NCBI GenBank assembly: GCA_964429015.1
Contig: CAYSAM010000016.1
Coordinates: 1 to 16,995, forward strand
Direction: 5' to 3'
Origin: MFAQ01 sp964429015
Lineage (GTDB): Bacteria > Patescibacteriota > Microgenomatia > UBA1400 > MFAQ01
Length of the DNA: 16,995 nucleotides
Both the position numbers and the translations under genes were made by a program. The notes below the pieces were generated by a model, which was not told where the DNA came from, made no database searches, and worked only from the letters and a program-made list of their open reading frames with translations. Below are positions 9,053-15,742 of the stretch, in pieces; position 1 is the stretch's first letter, and each line of letters starts with the position of its first letter.

Positions 9053-9081
9053 ATTATATAGGAGTGGAGAGATAAAGTCAT
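9053..9081 (-). promoter_or_regulatory. Promoter for operon A, leaderless geometry
   Basis: Reading the minus strand, the -35-like ATGACT is at 9081-9076, a 17-base spacer follows, and a perfect TATAAT lies at 9058-9053. Only seven bases separate the TATAAT from the ATG at 9045, so transcription would start at or next to the first codon. The promoter begins immediately beyond the intrinsic terminator of the previous gene, as expected for a new transcription unit. Confidence 0.65.
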
Positions 9082-9108
9082 AAAAAAAACAGAAGCGTTG
9101 CTTCTGTT
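9082..9108 (-). terminator. Intrinsic terminator of the 85-residue gene
   Basis: On the minus strand a perfect 9-bp stem, AACAGAAGC / GCTTCTGTT (9108-9100 and 9096-9088), closes a three-base loop. It runs directly into an uninterrupted T run down to 9082. This is a textbook Rho-independent terminator, 11 bases past the stop codon at 9120, and it is the strongest terminator in the window. It separates the small gene from the operon promoter that follows at once. Confidence 0.9.
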
Positions 9109-9119
9109 ATTAAAAGGCT

Positions 9120-9377
9120 CTAGTAATACAATGGAGCCATATCTATTTCTCTGTAATCGTCAGGGACACTTGCCCCGATTGGTATGTCAAATTCAATACC
9201 ATAAACATCCCTAAGATTGCCTTCACTGTACCGATTTATCCTTATTTCACCATCTTTAAGTTGAGGAAAGTCCTTACGAGCCTCTTTTATAAGTAAAATT
9301 ACTGCGGTATAAGATCTGGTGACATTTTTTAAAGCTAAGATTATCAAGTTTTTACACACAAGTTTTTCAAAACCCAT
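9120..9377 (-). CDS. Hypothetical protein, 85 residues, independently transcribed
   Basis: I do not recognise this family. The protein has a mixed hydrophobic N-terminal half (KNLIILALKNVT, then SYTAVILLIKEARKDFP, about residues 9-38) that reads as one or two amphipathic helices rather than clear membrane spans. The C-terminal half is likely strand-rich: DGEIRINRY (42-50), VYGIEFDIPIG (58-68), SVPDDYREIDMAPLYY (70-85). There is no signal peptide and only one Cys (Cys8). It is probably a real gene: it has the only strong Shine-Dalgarno in the window (AAGGAGG, four bases before ATG), an extended -10 promoter upstream and a perfect terminator downstream. It sits between two glycan operons on the same strand but is insulated from the one that follows. 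A role in glycan synthesis is not indicated. Confidence 0.75.
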   Translation of the reverse strand: MGFEKLVCKNLIILALKNVTRSYTAVILLIKEARKDFPQLKDGEIRINRYSEGNLRDVYGIEFDIPIGASVPDDYREIDMAPLYY

Positions 9378-9381
9378 CGTT

Positions 9382-9388
9382 CCTCCTT
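9382..9388 (-). promoter_or_regulatory. Strong Shine-Dalgarno of the 85-residue gene
   Basis: AAGGAGG on the minus strand, four bases before the ATG at 9377. It is the only canonical ribosome binding site seen at a start codon in this window, and it fixes the start of the small gene. A weak 5-bp AT stem (CTTAA/TTAAG) just upstream overlaps its first bases. Confidence 0.85.
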
Positions 9389-9408
9389 AATATTTTAAGT
9401 ACACATAT

Positions 9409-9417
9409 ATTATATCA
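9409..9417 (-). promoter_or_regulatory. Extended -10 promoter of the 85-residue gene
   Basis: The minus strand reads TGATATAAT, a perfect extended -10 (TG-n-TATAAT), about 32 bases before the start codon at 9377. Only a weak -35-like TTGAGT at a 19-base spacing lies upstream, which is acceptable for an extended -10 promoter. Transcription would begin near 9402 and give a leader of about 25 bases carrying the Shine-Dalgarno. Confidence 0.7.
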
Positions 9418-9444
9418 AATACTATAGGTAATTACTCAAAAGGA

Positions 9445-10920
9445 CTACTTTAGCTTGAAGAATTGGAGGGATTCGTGCGTGCCGTCTGCTCTTGGAAACT
9501 TAGGATACTCGCTAATTAGCTCTAGTTTGGCCAGATCTGAGGCTGTAAGCTTATTGCGAGTGGAGTTTATGACAAAGAATCTTTCGTTATCCTTAGACGT
9601 ATTTAGGAGCCCATCCGGCAAAGTTTCTGCTATTGGCGCTGAGCCTACAACGGTAAGGTTAGGATAGCTTTGAGTATATATTTGGAGACCGTCAGGTAGG
9701 GTACCAAAGAAACCTTCAGTAAAAACGACCGCCTTTTTGCCTTGACTATGCAAGTTAATTAAGTACTCAGCAATTTCTTTTTGACCCCATCCCGCTGTCC
9801 ACTCTTGGTAGTAACCAGTAGCCATATCGTAGGGCAGAGGTGAGTTTTTTGGTGAGTATATATACCAAACAGAGAGTAAGAGGGGTACGGTAATAAGTAT
9901 GGCAACAACCCAAGCCTTGAGCCGAGAAAGTCCTAGCCCGGCCAAAATAATTAAGGGGTAAACAGTAAAAAGAATGTAGCGGCTAGTATAAACTTTGGCG
10001 ATTAAACCTTGAGAGATGAGAGGTAATAAGGTTAATAGCAAAAATAAGGTGGCTTTTTTAATATTTTTCTTTTCAGCAAAAGAATAAATAGCAGCCAAAA
10101 GAGTGCTAGGAGTTATTAAGTACCACAACCAGCTCCAAGTAGTTTTTAGATTACCAATGAGTGGAGTTAAGGGGTGAGTAAGTATTTCTCTAAATGAATA
10201 AAGATAATCTAAGTTTCTCTCACCCGCCATGTTGGAATTGGGGCCAAGTTTGAGGATAGACTTTAGGGCAAAAGAAATAATAAAAATATAAACAAAACCT
10301 AAAACTAAAATGGATATTGATTTTTTATTTTCGTTTTTAAGGTTTATGGTAAACAAAAAAGTGAGTGCCAACCAGACAAAATAAAATACAGCTGGGGACT
10401 TGGTAAGCAAAGCTAAGCCTAAAGTAATACCTGTAAACATAGCCCAATCTAAGGTTCTTTTATCAACAAAGAGTTTGGCAAAAACTAAAACCCAAACCCC
10501 AAACATGGCGAGCATGCTATCGGCAAGAGCCATGCGATCGAAGTAGACAGTAAATGGGGAAGCGGCATAAATTAAACTAGTTAGGAGAGCCGCTGGTATG
10601 CTTTGGAAAAATAAATAACTTAGTAGCGCTAGCCCAACCATAGATCCAACTCCACAGAGAGTAGAAAGGGTTCTGGCGGCCACAAGCGGGTCGTTAATCA
10701 CTTTAAACATGGGCATGGTTGCCCACATATACAGCGGCTGTTTGCCATCGGTCATGGGAAGAAAACGCAGCGAAGCTTCGGCTTTCATTATTTGCGACCA
10801 ACGAACATAAATAGCCTCGTCGACAAATACTGGAACGGAGTAGATTTTAGAAAAACGCAAAAAAGCAAAAACTGCAAATATAGAAATTATTGAAAGGAAG
10901 ATTTTTATGTTTAACTTCAT
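9445..10920 (-). CDS. GT39-like (PMT/ArnT-type) GT-C glycosyltransferase
   Basis: A 491-residue polytopic membrane protein of the PMT_2/GT39 type. After a first membrane helix, VFVDEAIYVRW (31-41) carries the paired acidic residues D34-E35 characteristic of the first external loop. DGKQPLYMW (58-66) is next, then DRMALADSMLAMFGVW (128-143) and LLTKSPAVFYF, in the usual order. These enzymes transfer a sugar from a polyprenyl-phosphate donor to a protein, lipid or glycan on the outer face of the membrane. The C-terminal region of about 130 residues appears soluble (TGYYQEWTAGWGQKEIAEYL, then HSQGKKAVVFTEGFFG), as in many bacterial members. It is the last gene of operon C; no terminator follows before the next promoter. 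It is separated from the upstream GT2 gene by 63 bases containing a palindromic repeat. Full length, all key residues present. Confidence 0.88.
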   Translation of the reverse strand: MKLNIKIFLSIISIFAVFAFLRFSKIYSVPVFVDEAIYVRWSQIMKAEASLRFLPMTDGKQPLYMWATMPMFKVINDPLVAARTLSTLCGVGSMVGLALLSYLFFQSIPAALLTSLIYAASPFTVYFDRMALADSMLAMFGVWVLVFAKLFVDKRTLDWAMFTGITLGLALLTKSPAVFYFVWLALTFLFTINLKNENKKSISILVLGFVYIFIISFALKSILKLGPNSNMAGERNLDYLYSFREILTHPLTPLIGNLKTTWSWLWYLITPSTLLAAIYSFAEKKNIKKATLFLLLTLLPLISQGLIAKVYTSRYILFTVYPLIILAGLGLSRLKAWVVAILITVPLLLSVWYIYSPKNSPLPYDMATGYYQEWTAGWGQKEIAEYLINLHSQGKKAVVFTEGFFGTLPDGLQIYTQSYPNLTVVGSAPIAETLPDGLLNTSKDNERFFVINSTRNKLTASDLAKLELISEYPKFPRADGTHESLQFFKLK

Positions 10921-10936
10921 GTATTTTGTTTTCTGG

Positions 10937-10957
10937 ATGCCGGATCTGGTCCGGCAT
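10937..10957. repeat. Palindromic repeat-like hairpin in intergenic gap
   Basis: ATGCCGGA and TCCGGCAT (10937-10944 and 10950-10957) form a perfect 8-bp stem around the five-base loop TCTGG. It is GC-rich against an AT-rich surround and fills much of the 63-base gap between two genes. Neither strand has a T run after it, so it does not look like an intrinsic terminator. Its form (GGATGCCGGA, loop, TCCGGCATGA) resembles short dispersed palindromes found in many bacterial genomes. Whether it recurs in this genome cannot be seen here. Confidence 0.6.
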
Positions 10958-10983
10958 GATATGCTTTTCTTATTTGTAGCATG

Positions 10984-11745
10984 TCAGTTTTGATCATATT
11001 TACCCTGGAGGTCATTGATCTTTACTCTGGCAATTTGCTTAAGCATGTCTAGCGATTCATTAACAAAGTTTTTGCCCTTATCGGTAGAGGTATCTTCATC
11101 GCGCCAATGGACATCGACCTCTTTGAGATTATAACCAAACTTTTCCGCCAAAAATAACAGCTCAACATCGAAGGCGGAAACAGACCAACCTTTGGAAATT
11201 GTCTTTGGGTTTTTAATAACTTGGAGTAAAGGAAAAATCTTTTTGGCTACTTTTATATCTAACGCCTTAAAACCGCATTGAGTATCGACTACATCAGGCA
11301 AAAGGAATATTCCTCTTACAAACCTAAAACCCCAGGAGGTTAATTGACGCATAAAAGGGAAATTTTTGCGCATTTTGCCACGAGAGCCAAAAACTACCTG
11401 GAAGTCATCATCGAACCACGGGAGTAATTTTTCTACTTCTTTAAGTGGGGTGGATTGATCCATGTCAGTAAAAAGGATAATGTCGCCTGTGGCGTGTTTT
11501 ATACCGTTCCAGATTCCGGCTGCTTTTCCTGCGTGGTTACTACGCAAAAAGACAAAGCCTTTATTTTTTTTGACAAAGTCTGCAATAATTTCGTCGCCCC
11601 CGTCGGTGGAGCCGTCGTCATTAATTACCACTTCCCAAGAAAACTGTACCTCAGACAAGTATGAGTTGATCTGTTCAAGTACTCCCCTGCGGAGATTGGC
11701 TTTTTCGTTGTAGTTTGTAATAACAATTGAAACCTTTTTTTTCAT
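10984..11745 (-). CDS. GT2 polyprenyl-phosphate sugar synthase, ALG5-like
   Basis: A 253-residue GT2 enzyme most like dolichyl-phosphate beta-glucosyltransferase (ALG5). It has SIVITNYNE (6-14), NDDGSTDGGDE (42-52), the metal-binding TDMDQSTPL (93-101), GSRGKM (120-125), and DTQCGFKALD (154-163), the segment typical of the ALG5/DPM branch. These enzymes join a nucleotide-activated hexose to a polyprenyl phosphate on the cytoplasmic face. The product is the donor used outside by GT-C enzymes, such as the GT39-like protein encoded directly downstream. It has no C-terminal membrane helices, so it relies on another protein for membrane transfer of the product. It starts 11 bases after the oligoribonuclease gene with no Shine-Dalgarno. 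The sugar is not certain: glucose is suggested by family and mannose is possible. Confidence 0.87.
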   Translation of the reverse strand: MKKKVSIVITNYNEKANLRRGVLEQINSYLSEVQFSWEVVINDDGSTDGGDEIIADFVKKNKGFVFLRSNHAGKAAGIWNGIKHATGDIILFTDMDQSTPLKEVEKLLPWFDDDFQVVFGSRGKMRKNFPFMRQLTSWGFRFVRGIFLLPDVVDTQCGFKALDIKVAKKIFPLLQVIKNPKTISKGWSVSAFDVELLFLAEKFGYNLKEVDVHWRDEDTSTDKGKNFVNESLDMLKQIARVKINDLQGKYDQN

Positions 11746-11756
11746 GACTTATAGGT

Positions 11757-12299
11757 CTACTTAAATAGTACCTCTCTGTAGTATTTTAACTCATTTATTG
11801 ATTCTAGGATATCGTCTTTTGCCCGATGGACGAAGTTTTTGGGATAAACTGGGATTTTGGGATACCAGCGCCTACAGAGCTCTTTGAGGGTGTTTAGATC
11901 CACAATGTGATGGTGTAAGTAGTTGTAGATCTCGGGCATTTGCTCGCCCAAAAATTCACGATCGATATAAACAGAAGATCCGGCAAGCATGGCGGTCTGA
12001 AAACTACAGTGTTTTTTAATAAATTTTAAGGTTTCGTCGTAGGCTTTTTTATGGCTAACAGTAGAGGATCTTATCTCCTCCATTAGTCCAGACTGAGTAA
12101 AATTATTTTGGTTCCACATTACCATTGAGCTTAGTACCTCTTCTGGCTGATGAATAACGAGGGACGGACCTTCTGCCTTTATATTTAACTGACCATCAGT
12201 AATAAGAGTAGATATTTCTACTATTTTTCCCTTTTTAACATCGAGATCAGTAAGCTCTAGATCTAACCATAGTAAGGGGGCGTTAGCAAAAGGACTCAT
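11757..12299 (-). CDS. orn: Oligoribonuclease
   Basis: A 180-residue 3'-to-5' exoribonuclease of the DEDDh family, the same length as E. coli Orn and alignable along its whole span. Catalytic residues are all present: D13 and E15 in LWLDLELTDLD, D113 in YIDREFL, H158 and D163 in HRAKDDI. Other Orn signatures are AEGPSLVIHQ (42-51), TLKELCRRWYP (137-147) and ELKYYRE (170-176). Orn degrades the 2-5 nucleotide remnants of RNA decay, including pGpG from cyclic di-GMP turnover, in the cytoplasm. One difference: E. coli has Asn in the GNS motif before the third acidic residue, and here it is GSS (107-109). The start ATG overlaps the upstream GT-C stop as ATGA, so this housekeeping nuclease is embedded in, and probably translationally coupled to, a glycan operon. 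Confidence 0.95.
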   Translation of the reverse strand: MSPFANAPLLWLDLELTDLDVKKGKIVEISTLITDGQLNIKAEGPSLVIHQPEEVLSSMVMWNQNNFTQSGLMEEIRSSTVSHKKAYDETLKFIKKHCSFQTAMLAGSSVYIDREFLGEQMPEIYNYLHHHIVDLNTLKELCRRWYPKIPVYPKNFVHRAKDDILESINELKYYREVLFK

Positions 12300-13873
12300 T
12301 TTTTATGAACCAATTGATAAATTTTTAGATGACGCAGATTCCATTGGGCACTGATGCTAGCTGGTCCAAAAATTGCTACCTGGTAGACAGGACTACCTTC
12401 TGGTTGACACTTGTCTCCATCCTCACAGATAACAAAGAGTTGCTCTGTTACCCCATCTTCTCCTCTTGTCATTTTGGAAGATTTGTTTTCAAAAAAGTAA
12501 CGATATGACTCGTCGTAGTTTTGCTTTGCAATTAGGGCAAAATTAAAAGGTGTGTTTTTTGATTCTTTGATAATTAAGTCAACTGCATCTTCTGTTAGTT
12601 TTAGCTGGTTGTTTGGTGTTTCTTTGACTGGTGAGAAGTGAAGATTTAGATAAACCAAAAAAACAAAGGCAGTGGCTCCTAATAATTTTAAAATATTTTT
12701 TTGGGAGAGGATAAATGAAAAAATAAATCCCAGAAGCAAATAGGCTGCTGGATACATAAAGCCAAGATAGTGAATGTAAACATGTTGCTTGTATACACCC
12801 AAACCGAGTATGGAGAAAAATATCCAGGTAATGACAAAAAGTAACGGCTTTTTATTTTGGATTCTTTTGAAAACAATAAGTAAAAAAAGAAGAATAACCA
12901 AACCAACTATTTGGGGATAAAAGTTTTGGCGAGCCAAGACCAAGTCAGTAACCATAGTGTTCATGACTGGTAAGAAACGATCTGACCTAGCTGGATTGAG
13001 ATTGATGGTGGTTTGGCGATCGGTAAAAAAAGCTTTAAAGGCATTAAAGTTCATACCTTGATGCTTAAGATCAAAGACCGCCAAAGGTGACATAATTAGG
13101 CAAAAAATAATAAAGGCCGTTAAACTGCCAAGTAAAAATTGTCTTTTAAAGTCTTTTTTGTCCTTGATTGAGTAAAAAGTAAGTAGCCAGTAAATTCCCA
13201 AAAATGGAACCAACAGCAAACTAAGGTAGTGCATTTGCAAGGCACTCGCAAAAGAAAGTCCTATCCACGGCAACCATTTAAAATTATTTTTTTGCCACAC
13301 CTGATAAATACCATAAGCACAAATTAGAGCAAAGAGTGGTGTGGGGTTTGGGTTCCAGGAAGAGCGGCTATAAATAATAGTGACTGGCGAGATAGCGTAA
13401 AAAAAGGCGGCGAGCAAACCAGCTTTCGCTCCGAACCATTCTCTACCAAATAACCAAACTAAAAATACCGTAATGGTGCCAATCACAGCATTCATGGCAG
13501 CAGGACCAACGGGACTAAGACCAAACAAGCCCAATGCCGGAGCAATAAGGTAGTAATATAAAGGACCGAGGTACATGTTTCCAACACTGGTCTGAGGACC
13601 AATAAAAACCAGGTTACCATTGGTGATAAGATCTCTTACGATACGAACATCTCTACCTTCATCACCCAAAAAAGTTAAAAATTCATTAATGCGATATAGT
13701 CTTAAGGTAAGAGCAAGGAGAATAATTAAGGAAACAAAAAACACTTCTACTTTGTTGCTCTTTATATAATTTGCCACGTCGCGAATTATGCTCCCCCGAG
13801 TAGATACCTGGGATATTCGACTCGCAATGACAGGTGAATGAGTTTTGGATTTAGCGACTTTAGTTTTCTTCAT
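12296..13873 (-). CDS. GT39-like GT-C glycosyltransferase
   Basis: A 525-residue multi-membrane protein of the GT39 (PMT/ArnT-like) type. A basic, probably cytoplasmic N-terminus of about 40 residues precedes the first membrane helix. Next come FLGDEGRDVRIVRDL with the paired acidic residues D71-E72, NMYLGPLYYYL (99-109) and YSRSSWNPNPTPLF (168-181), all in the order expected for the family. The enzyme would transfer a sugar from a polyprenyl-phosphate carrier to an acceptor outside the membrane. The C-terminal ~100 residues are largely soluble and hold four Cys within a short stretch (LFVICEDGDKCQPEG contains two). The start chosen is the ATG at 13873, which overlaps the upstream GT2 stop as ATGA; an in-frame ATG five codons earlier (13888) is possible. 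It probably uses the lipid-linked sugar made by the GT2 encoded immediately upstream. Confidence 0.87.
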   Translation of the reverse strand: MKKTKVAKSKTHSPVIASRISQVSTRGSIIRDVANYIKSNKVEVFFVSLIILLALTLRLYRINEFLTFLGDEGRDVRIVRDLITNGNLVFIGPQTSVGNMYLGPLYYYLIAPALGLFGLSPVGPAAMNAVIGTITVFLVWLFGREWFGAKAGLLAAFFYAISPVTIIYSRSSWNPNPTPLFALICAYGIYQVWQKNNFKWLPWIGLSFASALQMHYLSLLLVPFLGIYWLLTFYSIKDKKDFKRQFLLGSLTAFIIFCLIMSPLAVFDLKHQGMNFNAFKAFFTDRQTTINLNPARSDRFLPVMNTMVTDLVLARQNFYPQIVGLVILLFLLIVFKRIQNKKPLLFVITWIFFSILGLGVYKQHVYIHYLGFMYPAAYLLLGFIFSFILSQKNILKLLGATAFVFLVYLNLHFSPVKETPNNQLKLTEDAVDLIIKESKNTPFNFALIAKQNYDESYRYFFENKSSKMTRGEDGVTEQLFVICEDGDKCQPEGSPVYQVAIFGPASISAQWNLRHLKIYQLVHKK

Positions 13874-14577
13874 TTTAACTTTTTCCAAAGTTTAAATAAA
13901 TCTACAAAGCTTTGGATAATAACATCAATGTTGGCACCGGTGCCCTCTCCATGCTTACGAGGATAATGATGAACCCCTGTTTCTACTATTTTAAAGCCAT
14001 ATTTTTGCGATTTAATTAAAAACTCGCTACTGATAAAGGCACCTCTTTTGCTTTCCAGTTTTGGAATAGTATCGATAACTTTTTTGGAGATAAGCTTAAA
14101 ACCACAGTCAATATCCTTGACGTTTAAACCAAACATAAGCCAAACGATTATTTGCCAGATCTTGGTGTTTAGTTTGCGAAAAAAGGAAACCTGTCGCTTG
14201 TTGTAAAAACCAATAACAAGATCTGCATTCGTCTTTTTTTGTTTAGTGACAAGACTTTTTATTTCGGAAAAATCAAATTGACCGTCAGCATCAATAAAAG
14301 ATATCCAAGGATACTGACAGGTATACAATCCACTTATTAGTGCTGGCCCGTACCCTTTATTTGGGTTGTGATGAATTACTTTTATTCTTTTATCCTTTTT
14401 GGCGAAATTGTCAGCAATCTTACCAGTACTATCCTTTGAGCCATCGTTTACGACAATTAGTTCCCAAGTTGGAAAATTTAGTTTTAAGTTTTTTACAACA
14501 TTTTTAATTGTTTTTTCTAAGTTTGCTTCTTCGTTGTAAGCTGGCAGAAAAACAGATAGTTTGTTGATTTGTCCCAT
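13870..14577 (-). CDS. GT2 polyprenyl-phosphate sugar synthase, DPM1-like
   Basis: A 235-residue GT2 enzyme of the dolichyl-phosphate mannosyltransferase type. It shows FLPAYNEEANLEKTI (10-24), VVNDGSKDST (42-51), NKGYGPALISGL (73-84), the metal-binding DADGQFD (96-102) and KDIDCGFKLISKKV. Near the end comes HYPRKHGEGTGAN, the DPM-type substrate loop. It has one amphipathic hydrophobic stretch (IWQIIVWLMFGLNV) and no membrane-spanning tail. It would make a polyprenyl-phosphate sugar in the cytoplasm for the GT-C enzyme of the next gene. The start chosen is ATG 14577; a GTG three codons upstream (14586) is the alternative. It is the first gene of operon C, divergent from the plus-strand GT-C gene, with a TATACT box at 14593-14588 as candidate -10. 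Mannose is the likeliest sugar by family, but this is not proven. Confidence 0.87.
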   Translation of the reverse strand: MGQINKLSVFLPAYNEEANLEKTIKNVVKNLKLNFPTWELIVVNDGSKDSTGKIADNFAKKDKRIKVIHHNPNKGYGPALISGLYTCQYPWISFIDADGQFDFSEIKSLVTKQKKTNADLVIGFYNKRQVSFFRKLNTKIWQIIVWLMFGLNVKDIDCGFKLISKKVIDTIPKLESKRGAFISSEFLIKSQKYGFKIVETGVHHYPRKHGEGTGANIDVIIQSFVDLFKLWKKLK

Positions 14578-14597
14578 GATACTCACAAGTATATACT
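14569..14597 (+). promoter_or_regulatory. Promoter of plus-strand GT-C gene, leaderless geometry
   Basis: TTGTCC at 14569-14574, a 17-base spacer and TATACT at 14592-14597 match a sigma-70-type promoter. Seven bases separate the TATACT from the ATG at 14605, so the transcript would start at or next to the first codon. The in-frame TTG at 14569 that could extend the gene is part of the -35 and is rejected as a start. Confidence 0.6.
14588..14593 (-). promoter_or_regulatory. Candidate -10 of operon C, shared palindrome
   Basis: The 10-base perfect palindrome AGTATATACT (14588-14597) gives TATACT on both strands. On the minus strand it lies 10 bases before the ATG at 14577. No good -35 is visible for this direction (the expected region is A-rich), so this call is weaker than the plus-strand one. 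The two opposed -10 boxes overlap, which would make the promoters mutually exclusive. Confidence 0.4.
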
Positions 14598-14604
14598 AGA
14601 GTTA

Positions 14605-15720
14605 ATGAAACTTTTTATTGTCTTAATCTCTTTGCTATTGGTCACTTTTTTGACATGGTTACCATTTGGGGCAAAAACACATCTTCCTGTGTGGGGAATG
14701 GACTTTAGCGAAGGTCCTATTGCTTTGTGGAAAAACTATGATGGACCAAATTATTTAATAGTAGCAAAGACTTGGTACGACCAAAACTTGATCAGGAACG
14801 AGTTTTCCGCGCCACTACCAGTGGAGTATTACCCGGCTCATTTACCCTTATATCCCGGGTTAATCGCCGCTTTTGATACGGTTACCTCGGGACCAAACGC
14901 AATGCTTATAGCGACTGTTTTGGGAAGTTTGCTTTGTTTTGGAATGTTTTACAAATATCTTACAGATTTTAAAATTAGCATTAATCCTCTTTGGCTTAGT
15001 ATAGTTTTTTTATTTTTACCAGCACGCTTTTTGGCACTAAGAGTGATTGGATCTCCAGAGCCTTGGTTTATATTTTTTATACTGGCAAGTCTTTACTTTT
15101 TTCGCAAGGAACAATTTTGGTGGTCAGGTATATTTGGATACTTATCGCTGTTAACAAAAAGCCCTGCTGTTTTACTTTTGGCTGCTTATGGTATTTACAT
15201 AATAAAAGAATCAATTAAAAGTAAAAAAATTGAATGGAAGTACTACCCTATTTTGATTATGCCTTTGGCGGTTGCTGACTTGTTTTATTTTTATAAATTG
15301 AGAACTGGAGACTTTTTTGCATACTTAAATAGTGGTGACAACTTTCACCTATTCTGGCCGCCATTTAGTATATTTGCGCCACAAGGGCAGGTTTGGGTGG
15401 GTAATTTTTGGCTAGAGGATGTGATTTGGACATGGTTAGTTTTTGGAGTTGGAGTGTTGGCATTAAAAAAGAAAGATTTAAAAATTGAACAGCTGTTTGC
15501 AGGGATATTTTTTGTCTCAACACTATTTGTTGCTCATCGTGATGTAAGTAGATACATAATACCAGTTGCCCCTTTTGTGCTTATGGGGCTAGATAAATAC
15601 TTACAAAAAAAGGAATTTAAGATTATGTTTGCGGTACTAGTATTGCCAATAATGTTATACACTTGGAACTTTTTGCTTCACAACACTAGTCCGGTGGCAG
15701 ATTGGGCGCCGTACTTATAA
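14605..15720 (+). CDS. GT-C membrane glycosyltransferase, PIG-V/GT39-related
   Basis: The only plus-strand gene: 371 residues with about nine or ten membrane helices. After an N-terminal signal-anchor helix (LFIVLISLLLVTFLTWL), the first external loop carries NYDGPNYLIVAKTWY (44-58) with D46 in the position of the GT-C acidic residue. EYYPAHLPLYPGLI (74-87) is next, resembling the WDxxxY then FFPLYP pattern of PIG-V-type mannosyltransferases. SPEPWFIFFILASLYFF (150-166) and LTKSPAVLLLAAYG continue the GT39/PIG-V layout. It would use a polyprenyl-phosphate sugar on the outer face of the membrane. It lacks the soluble C-terminal region of the other GT-C proteins here. The start is the ATG at 14605, seven bases after a TATACT box. 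It converges with the GT2-GtrA gene across only 22 bases, with no clear terminator. Confidence 0.82.
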   Translation: MKLFIVLISLLLVTFLTWLPFGAKTHLPVWGMDFSEGPIALWKNYDGPNYLIVAKTWYDQNLIRNEFSAPLPVEYYPAHLPLYPGLIAAFDTVTSGPNAMLIATVLGSLLCFGMFYKYLTDFKISINPLWLSIVFLFLPARFLALRVIGSPEPWFIFFILASLYFFRKEQFWWSGIFGYLSLLTKSPAVLLLAAYGIYIIKESIKSKKIEWKYYPILIMPLAVADLFYFYKLRTGDFFAYLNSGDNFHLFWPPFSIFAPQGQVWVGNFWLEDVIWTWLVFGVGVLALKKKDLKIEQLFAGIFFVSTLFVAHRDVSRYIIPVAPFVLMGLDKYLQKKEFKIMFAVLVLPIMLYTWNFLLHNTSPVADWAPYL

Positions 15721-15742
15721 AGAACTCTAGAACTCAAGGAGA

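Noticed and set aside
10937..10957. Reading the palindrome as an intrinsic terminator
   Set aside because: On the minus strand it is followed by CCAGAAAACAAAA and on the plus strand by GATATGC, with no adjoining T run on either.
14569..14604. A longer N-terminus for the plus-strand GT-C gene from a TTG at 14569
   Set aside because: The 12 extra residues are polar and unconserved in type, and the TTG forms the -35 of the predicted promoter.
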